DNA of 38,504 nucleotides from Thermoplasmatota archaeon. Its GTDB lineage: Archaea; Thermoplasmatota; Thermoplasmata; Thermoplasmatales; Thermoplasmataceae. The stretch lies in NCBI GenBank assembly GCA_023484805.1, contig JAMDAM010000022.1, positions 1 to 38,504 on the forward strand, in the 5' to 3' direction. Under the pieces are notes generated by a model, which made no database searches, was not told the origin of the DNA, and saw only the letters and a program-made list of their open reading frames with translations. This document shows, in pieces, positions 32,006-38,504 of the stretch (the first letter of the stretch is position 1; each line of letters opens with the position of its first letter). A program made the translations under genes and the position numbers.

Positions 32006-32887
32006 CTATTGATCAACATTTGTATAAAATGACCTGGATCTCATCATGTCCCTCCTGTTTAGGGCAGGCCCGTTCTGATTTGCATATTTACGGATGAGGG
32101 ACGGCTTTCCAAATATTCGGACCAGAGATGTATCATCAGCATCTAAATTAAGCAGGTATTTTCCTTTCACCCTCTTAAGGAAATCAGCAAGGTCCAGAAA
32201 ATCACTCTCAGTGAAATTGTAGTTATACCAGTTTTTTCCGGGATATGGAGGATCAAAATAGAAGAAGGCACCTTCTGAATCGTATTTGCGTATAATGACT
32301 CGAAAGTCCAAATTTTCTATCTGCCACTTTCTCACGACATCGTGAATTTTCCCAAAACTGTAAAGCGTCTTTTTCAGGTACAGATTTGAAGACTTTTCCC
32401 TTCGCGTTCCGTAAGTCTCACCCAACCCTCCAAAGCTGCGGCTGAACCTTACCATTGTGTCCCTCGCCCTGAGTGGATCGATAATGCCGCTGCTGTTTGA
32501 AGGTGGTTCAGAAAGAACCCGCGACAAACCTGAACCTGTACCGGCTTTGCCGGTTTTCCTCACTTCGCCCCTTCCACCAGTACCGGTATCACTATCACGA
32601 TGGGGATCAGTCCTGACTCTGGAATTTTCGTCTTCACTGGCAACCTCTTCCTTCAGCATTTCATATAATGTTCCGGGTTTGTACTTTATTGAATTGAACA
32701 GATTAGTGAACTGGGGGTCTATGTCGTTATAGACAGTGTTGGGAGAATTAATATTAAGCGATACTGACCCGGACCCACCGAAAACGTCTATAAACAAGTT
32801 GCAGTGAGAGTTGTTAAACACTTTCTTAATATCCGGAATAACAACAAACTTGGCTCCGGGATATTTTAGCAGTCTGAGATATACCAT
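32006..32887 (-). CDS. D12-class DNA adenine methyltransferase (Dam-like), orphan
   Basis: The 293-residue protein transfers a methyl group to N6 of adenine in a DNA site. The SAM motif FIDVFGGSGSV (about 32-42) is preceded by LLKYPGAK (7-14), and the catalytic motif is FDPPYPGKNWY (211-221). Between them, residues 83-134 are a polar Gly/Ser/Thr/Arg-rich stretch (TGTGGRGEVRKTGKAGTGSG) with no predicted structure, unusual for the family. No restriction endonuclease or specificity gene is present nearby, so it looks like an orphan modification gene or a remnant of a restriction-modification or viral system. The recognition site is unknown. Confidence 0.85.
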   Translation of the reverse strand: MVYLRLLKYPGAKFVVIPDIKKVFNNSHCNLFIDVFGGSGSVSLNINSPNTVYNDIDPQFTNLFNSIKYKPGTLYEMLKEEVASEDENSRVRTDPHRDSDTGTGGRGEVRKTGKAGTGSGLSRVLSEPPSNSSGIIDPLRARDTMVRFSRSFGGLGETYGTRREKSSNLYLKKTLYSFGKIHDVVRKWQIENLDFRVIIRKYDSEGAFFYFDPPYPGKNWYNYNFTESDFLDLADFLKRVKGKYLLNLDADDTSLVRIFGKPSLIRKYANQNGPALNRRDMMRSRSFYTNVDQ

Positions 32888-33235
32888 GGATCACTGCTGG
32901 CATATCATCTTTCAGGCTATATTGCTTTCCAAATCATAATAATTGAAAGAACTCTAATCGGAAAGCAACTCTTTGATAAAATGTCGCAGTTCCCCTATCT
33001 AAAATAATCAAGGTCGTATAGACGTTGCCCTTTGCGGCTTGTTCCAATCTGATTGGCAATGCCATGGCCTGATAGTCGGCGAAAGTCATAAAGCATGATC
33101 TGCTGCCAAACAAATGGTCATTTTATCCAGATAAACACTCCTGGTGCAATTATAATTTTACTGTGTTGAAGAACCAGCAGTCAGTATTATGCAATGATAT
33201 AGTTAATTTAAATACCACTATGGATTTTAATTTCG
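32888..33235. other. 348-bp spacer between methyltransferase and DHFR-like gene
   Basis: The right end holds TTTAAATA (33207-33214), 22-29 nt before the DHFR-like ATG. On the minus strand 32934-33089 is open for 51 codons from an ATG (starts MTFADYQAMALPIRLEQAAK). An overlapping 33-codon frame also looks protein-like. Neither has a clear TATA or SD, so they may be remnants of a decayed gene. I see no RNA gene or insertion-sequence ends. Confidence 0.3.
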
Positions 33236-33817
33236 ATGGCAAGAAAAATCACGGTCAACATGTATATGACTCTTGATGGATTCGGCGTATTCGCAAAATA
33301 TCCTGGATCTGACATAGAGGAAGATGAGCCTGATGATTTCTGGAAGGAAATGTGGATAAGCAGATATGACTCAGTTGACACGATAATCTTCGGGAGGCGA
33401 TCATACGAAGGACACGCACAGGTCCATGCACTGGCTAACCGGAAGAAAACTGACAAGGAATATCTATATGATTACTCCAGGTTTCTCGAGAGATGCAAGT
33501 TAATAGTACTTAGCAACACTTTACAGAAAACAACATGGGGAAATAGCAAAATTGAGAAAGGCGATATCGGAGATTTGGTGGAGCGGCTAAAAAAGGAGCC
33601 TGGAAAGGACATAATAGTGGAGGGTGGGCCTTCACTGGCCCACGATTTCATCCAGAGAAGGCTAGCTGATGACTACAAAATGCTTGTGATGCCAGTGATT
33701 TACGGAAAAGGGCCTCATTATTGGGGTACAATGGATGACCAGGAAACGCTGAGGCTGATCAGCGTAAAGAAAATGACGCATGGTGAGCTGATCCTTCATT
33801 ATGCCAGCGTCAGGTAA
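33236..33817 (+). CDS. DHFR-like reductase (RibD C-terminal family)
   Basis: The 193-residue protein matches the dihydrofolate-reductase-like family (YyaP, RibD C-terminal). Signatures are VNMYMTLDGF at the start, TIIFGRRSYEGHA in the middle, the NADPH-binding DIIVEGGPSLAHDF, and MPVIYGKGPHYWG. The family reduces folate or riboflavin-pathway substrates, but stand-alone members like this are mostly uncharacterised. TTTAAATA upstream indicates a leaderless ATG. It lies in the accessory stretch near the orphan methyltransferase. A hairpin covers its stop codon. Confidence 0.85.
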   Translation: MARKITVNMYMTLDGFGVFAKYPGSDIEEDEPDDFWKEMWISRYDSVDTIIFGRRSYEGHAQVHALANRKKTDKEYLYDYSRFLERCKLIVLSNTLQKTTWGNSKIEKGDIGDLVERLKKEPGKDIIVEGGPSLAHDFIQRRLADDYKMLVMPVIYGKGPHYWGTMDDQETLRLISVKKMTHGELILHYASVR

Positions 33818-33827
33818 ACGCTGGTAT
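33801..33827 (+). terminator. Hairpin across the DHFR-like stop codon
   Basis: ATGCCAGCGT and ACGCTGGTAT form a 10-bp stem (one G-T pair) with a 7-nt loop CAGGTAA that contains the TAA stop. It is followed by no strong T-run, so it could be a 3'-end stabiliser or processing site rather than a classical terminator. Confidence 0.45.
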
Positions 33828-33998
33828 AGTTTCAGCAGTAATCTGTACCAAAAGGGAGCTATGTCATAGGATGAACACTTAACAGGCAGGCATTTAACAG
33901 CTTTAATTGAAACAGAAATTACATGCTGGTTATTTGGCCTTTACCATCCTCCTATCGTCCTTTAGTCTCCGATATATGAGAAAATTCCGGGAATACTT

Positions 33999-34469
33999 TC
34001 ACTGAACTACTGCTATTAAAGGGGTGGTAATATCCAGAATAACCATTGAAGTGTTATTGGAATTCGCTTTGAAAACAATATTGAGGGGTGTTTCATTAAT
34101 ATTAGTAGCATCTATGGAAACAGATCCAGATTGGCCTGAACAAAATCCGGTACTGAATACCTGATGACCAAGCGCGCAAACATTCATTTCGACTGTTCCA
34201 GGCTGTGAAGATAGCGTTGCTACAACAAAGGAATATGACAGGTTAATACTATCACTCGATAATGGTTGTGTTACAACCAAAAGGGATTGATTCGGTTGCA
34301 GCTGAATCTCAGTAAAAGCCTGAAGTAGAATACTTTCCGATCCTTTAGAAAATCCCTGATTGTACCCCCGTGTTTTTCCCATTTCCAGACCAATTTCAAA
34401 AAAACCCACAGAAGCCAGGACTATGATGACTGTAATCACAACAGCAGCTATGAATTTTCTTTTTTCCAT
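33999..34469 (-). CDS. Membrane-anchored extracytoplasmic protein of unknown function
   Basis: The 156-residue protein has a basic start MEKRKF and one hydrophobic helix (about residues 6-26), then an extracytoplasmic domain of beta-strand character with NLS, NET and NNTS sequons and two Cys (NVCALG and GFCSG) that could form a disulfide. I chose the ATG at 34469, because ATTTATAC lies about 20-30 nt upstream; a TTG two codons earlier is possible. I recognise no family. Confidence 0.68.
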   Translation of the reverse strand: MEKRKFIAAVVITVIIVLASVGFFEIGLEMGKTRGYNQGFSKGSESILLQAFTEIQLQPNQSLLVVTQPLSSDSINLSYSFVVATLSSQPGTVEMNVCALGHQVFSTGFCSGQSGSVSIDATNINETPLNIVFKANSNNTSMVILDITTPLIAVVQ

Positions 34470-34642
34470 GATCAATCGTAAAAATATTCAGTATAAATAT
34501 TTTTATAGATAAATATTTAAAAACTCCTGTAAGGGTTACTTTAGGACAAAAATCTCAGAAAACCTCAAGATAGATATACCATTTATCTTATTGCAGAAAT
34601 AGTGCCATGTAGTATTTTTACAAAACTAAACAATATATAGAA

Positions 34643-34715
34643 TGGGTCTGTCCGGATTTGGACCGGAGTTTCCAACTCCCGAAGCTGGAAGGATACCAGG
34701 CTACCCCACAGACCC
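34643..34715 (-). tRNA. tRNA-Pro (anticodon CGG)
   Basis: Read on the minus strand, GGGTCTG pairs with CAGACCC (acceptor stem), followed by discriminator A at 34643. The D arm is GGGGTAGCCTGGTATCC. The anticodon stem CCAGC/GTTGG encloses the loop TTCGGGA, giving CGG for proline. The T arm is TCCGG-TCCAAAT-CCGGA. Total length is 73 nt with no intron and no encoded CCA. An AATATTATTAA element upstream, at the end of the dehydrogenase gene, may be its TATA box; a T-rich stretch follows. Confidence 0.92.
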
Positions 34716-34754
34716 TGTGATCGAGGAAAGGTTGCAGCCTTAATAATATTTCAG

Positions 34755-35516
34755 TTAGCGTGGAGGCATCCTTATGGCTCCGTCAAGCCGTATAGTTTCT
34801 CCGTTTATCATTGCATTCTCTATTATGTGTACGGCAAGGGCAGCAAATTCCTCAGGCCTCCCCAACCTTGAGGGGAAAGGAACCTGCTTTCCAAGTGTTT
34901 CCCTCACGTCAGGAGGGAGTTTTCCGAGAAGCGGGGTGTCGAATATGCCTGGTGCAATTGTAACAACCCTTATTCCATAGGCTGCCAGATCACGCGCAAT
35001 TGGAAGCGTCATTCCAACTATTCCCCCCTTGGATGCAGAATATGCAGCCTGACCAATCTGGCCCTCGAAGGCTGCTATTGAGGAAGTGTTGACTATCACG
35101 CCACGTTCCCCGTCAGAATTGGGGTTATTCATTGTAGCGTATTGGGAGAATATTCGGATGGCGTTGAATGTTCCTATGAGGTTAATCCCGATAACTTTTG
35201 AGAAGCTCTGCAATGAGTGGACCCCATTCTTTCCGACAACTTTTTCTGCTATCGCGATTCCTGCGCAGTTGATCAACCCATGCACCTTCCTGCCTTCCTT
35301 AGTTGCCTCAGAAAAAAGATTCTTTACGCTTTCCTCATCGGTTACGTCGGTTTTGATAAATATTCCTTTCAGTTCTTTCGCCACGACGACTCCGTTGTCC
35401 TGGTCAAGATCAGCTATTATTACGCCTGCACCTTTACTGTATAGAAGGCGTGCAACTGCAGCCCCGAGCCCTGAAGCGCCACCGGTTATGACGAATGACC
35501 TGTCCCTTATTTCCAT
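34755..35516 (-). CDS. Short-chain dehydrogenase, 3-hydroxyacyl-CoA dehydrogenase type II-like
   Basis: The 253-residue SDR has TGGASGLG (11-18) for NAD binding, the acid ADLD (35-38) favouring NAD, and the catalytic Ser145, Tyr159 and Lys163 (NTSS, YSASK). The C-terminal [20 protein letters not shown] and [16 protein letters not shown] closely match HSD10-type 3-hydroxyacyl-CoA dehydrogenases, which oxidise 3-hydroxyacyl-CoA in beta-oxidation or branched-chain degradation. It lies 21 nt after the thiolase stop on the same strand, so the two form a beta-oxidation operon. No enoyl-CoA hydratase is present in the window. Confidence 0.92.
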   Translation of the reverse strand: MEIRDRSFVITGGASGLGAAVARLLYSKGAGVIIADLDQDNGVVVAKELKGIFIKTDVTDEESVKNLFSEATKEGRKVHGLINCAGIAIAEKVVGKNGVHSLQSFSKVIGINLIGTFNAIRIFSQYATMNNPNSDGERGVIVNTSSIAAFEGQIGQAAYSASKGGIVGMTLPIARDLAAYGIRVVTIAPGIFDTPLLGKLPPDVRETLGKQVPFPSRLGRPEEFAALAVHIIENAMINGETIRLDGAIRMPPR

Positions 35517-35537
35517 GACCTGAAATGCAAAGAAAGG

Positions 35538-36716
35538 TCATAACCTTTCCACTATCATGCCGTTCGCCATCCCGCCACCTTCACAAATGGCTATCAGGCC
35601 AGTGCTGAGCTTTTCGTGCTCCAGTGCGTTGATCATTGTTGCGATTATCCTCGTGCCTGTGGCTCCCAGCGGATGGCCAATGGCAATTGCACCCCCATGA
35701 ATGTTCAGTTTCTGCATTGGGACCTGAAATTCCTTCTGCCAGGCAAGCACCACGGAAGCAAAAGCTTCATTGACTTCGAAGAGGTCTATATCGTCCAATT
35801 TCATTTTTGCCTTTTCAAGAAGCTTTCTTGTAACCGGTATTGGGCCTGTAAGCATCTTAATCGGGTCAACACCCACAGCGGCCGTTGTTAAAATACGCGC
35901 TCTCGGCTTGAGGTTTAATTCATCTACCGATGCCCCGGATGCCAAGAGGGCAAGGCTGGCTCCGTCCGATATCTGGCTTGAGTTCCCTGCGGTGATCATC
36001 TTCAGCCCCTCAAAAGCCGGAGGCAAACTGGCCATTTTTTCAAAATCCACCGCTTCCCTTACGCCTTCGTCCTCGCTAACGGTTGCTTCCTTACCGTCAT
36101 CCCCTGTCACTTTGACCGGCACAATTTCCTTTGTCGTCCTTGGTCTAGCCTTGGAGGCAAGCTTATGGCTCCTCTCTCCAAGCCTGTCCATCTCCTCCCT
36201 GGTAACGCCCCATTCGCGGGCAATCATTTCAGCGCCTGCGGCCTGGCTGAACCATCCACTGTTAATGCCGTATCTTGCCTTGAGGCCGGAAGTCAGCGGG
36301 GAAAAACCATCCCTGAAATTGCTGTACATTGGAATGCGCGTCATGGATTCCACTCCCCCGGAAATAACAAGGTCATAATTGCCGGACATTATCCCATAGG
36401 CTGCAAAAGTGGCCGCCTGCAGGCTGGATCCACACTGGCGATCTATCGTCGTCGCAGGCACGCTCTCCGCAAAACCTGCCGATAGCCAGGCGTTTCTCGC
36501 TATATTGGTCGACTGCTCTCCATTCTGCGTCACGCAGCCGATCAGGACATCATCGATCAGTGAGTCGTAAATATTGTTCTTATCAACAACGTTTATCATC
36601 AGGTCCGCCAGGAGATCCACAGGATGCTTGTTCTTCAGTTTCCCGTTGCGCTTCCCTATGGGCGTTCTCTTCGCATCTATAATGTAAACTTCCCTTCCCT
36701 TCTCAAATTTTGCCAG
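35538..36716 (-). CDS. Thiolase (acetyl-CoA acetyltransferase), probable CTG start
   Basis: The 392-residue enzyme cleaves 3-ketoacyl-CoA or condenses acetyl-CoA. The nucleophile is Cys95 in IDRQCGSSLQ; the other active-site elements are GGVESM, NEAFA, the His in GHPLGATG and the Cys in CEGGGMANG. The conserved N-terminal strand VYIIDAKRTPIGK is encoded upstream of the first ATG/GTG/TTG (GTG at 36620), so that start would truncate the fold. The frame is closed by TGA at 36723-36725. Between them only CTG 36714-36716 has an SD (GGGTGA) at a 6-nt spacing and gives a natural N terminus MAKFEKGREV. A frameshift in the purine-rich run after TTG is the alternative. Confidence 0.9.
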   Translation of the reverse strand: MAKFEKGREVYIIDAKRTPIGKRNGKLKNKHPVDLLADLMINVVDKNNIYDSLIDDVLIGCVTQNGEQSTNIARNAWLSAGFAESVPATTIDRQCGSSLQAATFAAYGIMSGNYDLVISGGVESMTRIPMYSNFRDGFSPLTSGLKARYGINSGWFSQAAGAEMIAREWGVTREEMDRLGERSHKLASKARPRTTKEIVPVKVTGDDGKEATVSEDEGVREAVDFEKMASLPPAFEGLKMITAGNSSQISDGASLALLASGASVDELNLKPRARILTTAAVGVDPIKMLTGPIPVTRKLLEKAKMKLDDIDLFEVNEAFASVVLAWQKEFQVPMQKLNIHGGAIAIGHPLGATGTRIIATMINALEHEKLSTGLIAICEGGGMANGMIVERL

Positions 36717-37039
36717 ATAGATTCACCCGAAATTGGAATAATGCTAACCGCTAAAATATTTTTGTTTTGCACCACCTTTTTTACAAGAACTGATCAACCG
36801 GCATGTCCTTGTGCAAAATTGAAAAACTGCGAATTTTCATGCTCCGTATGCCCAAAAATCCAGTTATTCAAAAAAAATTTGATTGGTCCTGACGTAGGTG
36901 GAAACTCAAAGCAAGAGAGAGAATTAGCCAGCCACATCACATCTTCTTACCAAGGCGAACCTTGGCATATCAGGAGTTTGCGCAGCCTACCTAACATCTT
37001 GGAGAAATTATTAAATATCATGTACGTGTGTGTTTTGAC
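36717..37039. other. 323-bp spacer between thiolase and MFS genes
   Basis: Left end: GGGTGA SD and an ATATTTTA TATA-like element on the minus strand (about 36750-36760) for the thiolase. Right end: TTATTAAATAT (37008-37018) for the MFS gene. A small perfect hairpin CCAAGG-CGAA-CCTTGG lies at 36950-36965. A plus-strand open frame runs through but overlaps thiolase antisense and looks non-coding. Confidence 0.5.
36723..36728 (-). promoter_or_regulatory. Shine-Dalgarno before the thiolase CTG
   Basis: GGGTGA on the minus strand ends 6 nt before CTG 36716 and matches the anti-SD core GGTGA. It overlaps the TGA that closes the frame upstream, so translation must start after it. Confidence 0.5.
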
Positions 37040-38383
37040 ATGGATAATGAAGCATCTGCTTTAACTGCAAGACTGAACCGGATCAATGCTTGGTCTCTCC
37101 CCATGTACCTGCTCGGTATAATTGGGATGGGGTACTTCTTCGTATTCTACGATATTTCCGATATCGGGTTTGCGATGACAACGGTACAAACACAATTCAA
37201 CCTAACCGGGTCAGAGGTTCTGTTTGTTGCACTCTCTGTTGGCTTAATCGGGTATGCGGTTGGATCTTATGTTATTGGAACGCTATCAGACTCATATGGA
37301 CGTTTCAACATGATGCTCATAACTATGCTGCTCACGGCAATCGGGTCCTTCGGCGACGCACTTTCCACAAACATGGTGACGCTTTCTTTCTGGAGATTCA
37401 TCACCGGAATGGGAGTAGGGGCTGACCTGAATCTTGTGTCAACATACATAGGAGAGTTCGCACCAGCTGCATCAAGAGGGAGAATTTCCGTGATTACGTT
37501 TCTTGTTGGTATTATGGGCCAGGCGGTAACGCCATTCATTGCGTTATCTCTTGTTCCTGTTTATTATACAGGTTGGAGATGGCTATTTGTTATAGGTGGA
37601 GTGATAGCGGTTATAGCACTCCTTCTGAGATTCGAGTTACCGGAATCCCCGAGATGGCTGATTAACAACAAGAAATACGACAGGGCGGAGGCCATCATAA
37701 GTCGAATGGAGGTAGTAGCAAAGAAAAAGAACGCACTTCTGGAAAGTCAGCAAGCTTCTGTCGAGACGGATTTCGGGCGTTTTCCGACATCGTATCTCTT
37801 TAGAAAGCCGTATTCAACGAGACTTGCAATAACAATCTCTCTTTGGTTTTTCTGGTACATAGGAAATTACGGTTTTCTGGGAGATGCAGCCACCCTGCTG
37901 AGCAATGCAGGCTATACGGTGTATTCATCCATCGGGTTCATCGCAATTGGCGCTATCGGTTATCCAGTTGGCGCATTAATATCGATAGTCCTGGCAGATA
38001 AGGTAGAAAGAAAGTATCTGATATTTGTATATACCATAATTTGGATCATAAGCATGGTGCTCTTCGGCTCCCTCAGTTCTGTTGCTGTAATATATGCCGG
38101 AACTTTCCTTGCATCACTTGCGCTAGGATCCTACCTGCAGGTCGCGTATTCATACACGGCGGAAATTTTCCCGACCAGAGCCAGAACGTCGGGTTTTGCC
38201 CTGAGTGATGGGCTTGGCCATATTGGAGGGGCAGTCGGAGCCCTGTTCCTGCCTGTCCTAGTTGTATCCTACTCGTTCTTCTTCGGGTTTACCTTCATTG
38301 GAGTAACCGGACTAATCGCAGGACTGATTGCGCTTCTTGGGCCGATTTCAACGACTAAGAAGCTGGAGGATGTGTCCGCCTGA
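37040..38383 (+). CDS. MFS transporter, sugar/organic-acid porter type
   Basis: The 447-residue protein has twelve predicted helices. The loop after TM2 is GTLSDSYGRF (MFS motif A). TM4 is followed by YIGEFAPAASRGRIS, and the central loop contains PESPRWLINN (residues near 210), both typical of the sugar-porter and aromatic-acid:H+ symporter families. After TM10 it has SYTAEIFPTRARTSG. It is likely a proton-driven importer; the substrate is unknown. The frame extends four codons further upstream (GTG 37028), but TTATTAAATAT at 37008-37018 is 22-32 nt before the ATG at 37040, favouring that start. Confidence 0.88.
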   Translation: MDNEASALTARLNRINAWSLPMYLLGIIGMGYFFVFYDISDIGFAMTTVQTQFNLTGSEVLFVALSVGLIGYAVGSYVIGTLSDSYGRFNMMLITMLLTAIGSFGDALSTNMVTLSFWRFITGMGVGADLNLVSTYIGEFAPAASRGRISVITFLVGIMGQAVTPFIALSLVPVYYTGWRWLFVIGGVIAVIALLLRFELPESPRWLINNKKYDRAEAIISRMEVVAKKKNALLESQQASVETDFGRFPTSYLFRKPYSTRLAITISLWFFWYIGNYGFLGDAATLLSNAGYTVYSSIGFIAIGAIGYPVGALISIVLADKVERKYLIFVYTIIWIISMVLFGSLSSVAVIYAGTFLASLALGSYLQVAYSYTAEIFPTRARTSGFALSDGLGHIGGAVGALFLPVLVVSYSFFFGFTFIGVTGLIAGLIALLGPISTTKKLEDVSA

Positions 38384-38504
38384 AATATTTTATATAAATT
38401 TTTTAAATTATTTCATTCCCCCATAGCCATGGAATGATGAAATTTTTCCATTCATCCTGTTCAATTGAAAATTTTTATTTATAGCGGAATTTTATGGGAA
38501 CTAA
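38384..38504. other. AT-rich end of the window with a possible next promoter
   Basis: After the MFS stop, TATTTTATATAAATTTTTTAAATT is probably a T-rich transcript end. TTTTTATTTATAG near 38472-38484 resembles a TATA box, followed by an ATG at the very end (ATGGGAACTAA), so another plus-strand gene may start there, cut by the window edge. Confidence 0.35.

Noticed and set aside
34643-34715. tRNA-Pro as an active integration site
   Set aside because: No integrase gene and no duplicated tRNA 3' segment were found in the window; kept only as a weak idea for the neighbouring accessory stretch.
36624-37064. 146-codon plus-strand frame across the thiolase start and spacer
   Set aside because: It is antisense to the conserved thiolase N terminus, mixes unrelated composition, and runs past the MFS TATA and start in another frame.
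1-38504. CRISPR arrays, toxin-antitoxin pairs or prophage genes
   Set aside because: No regularly spaced repeats, cas genes, toxin signatures or phage structural genes were recognised.

Overview
The window is archaeal and looks like a member of the Thermoplasmatales, or a close relative within the Thermoplasmata. Signs are archaeal information-processing genes (Rpo7, Spt4, rpS24e, rpS27ae, Nmd3, archaeal PheS), GTP-dependent dephospho-CoA kinase, a nicotinate phosphoribosyltransferase with a C-terminal zinc knuckle, surface proteins rich in N-X-S/T sequons, and archaeal TATA boxes that often lie 20-30 nt before the start codon (leaderless genes). Several starts were revised using these TATA boxes or Shine-Dalgarno (SD) sites.

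Layout. 0-3.3 kb: a membrane protein, a type IV pilin-like protein and a large DUF255 thioredoxin-fold protein. 3.5-5.8 kb: histidine phosphatase, MFS transporter and a GAF/fRMsr-type protein. 5.9-9.0 kb: overlapping cysS, nicotinamidase and nicotinate phosphoribosyltransferase (NAD salvage). 9.1-10.8 kb: divergent HAD phosphatase and zinc alcohol dehydrogenase. 10.9-13.4 kb: two glycosylated-type surface proteins with a 52-aa acidic protein between them. 13.4-19.3 kb (minus): a 1713-aa Lhr-type helicase, then a small membrane protein and a double winged-helix regulator. 19.4-22.3 kb (minus): rpo7-spt4-dephospho-CoA kinase-rps24e-rps27ae, then DUF763. 22.6-28.1 kb: acyl-CoA dehydrogenase, nmd3, arginine deiminase, two small unannotated genes and pheS.

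28.1-34.5 kb is the accessory part. It holds a 240-bp perfect inverted repeat that has destroyed a GntR/YtrA-like regulator upstream of a DUF1648/DUF5808 membrane protein. It continues with a possible nucleotide-binding-fold protein coupled to a cellulose-synthase-like glycosyltransferase, an orphan adenine methyltransferase, a DHFR-like reductase and a membrane-anchored unknown. A tRNA-Pro(CGG) on the minus strand follows. The last part has a thiolase/3-hydroxyacyl-CoA dehydrogenase pair and an MFS transporter.

Two points stand out. The inverted duplication at 28.17-28.78 kb is either a real rearrangement or an amplification/assembly chimera. Two genes (DUF1648 protein, thiolase) have no usable ATG/GTG/TTG at the position their families require, but each has a CTG preceded by a well-placed SD. 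No CRISPR array, complete insertion sequence or prophage was seen.
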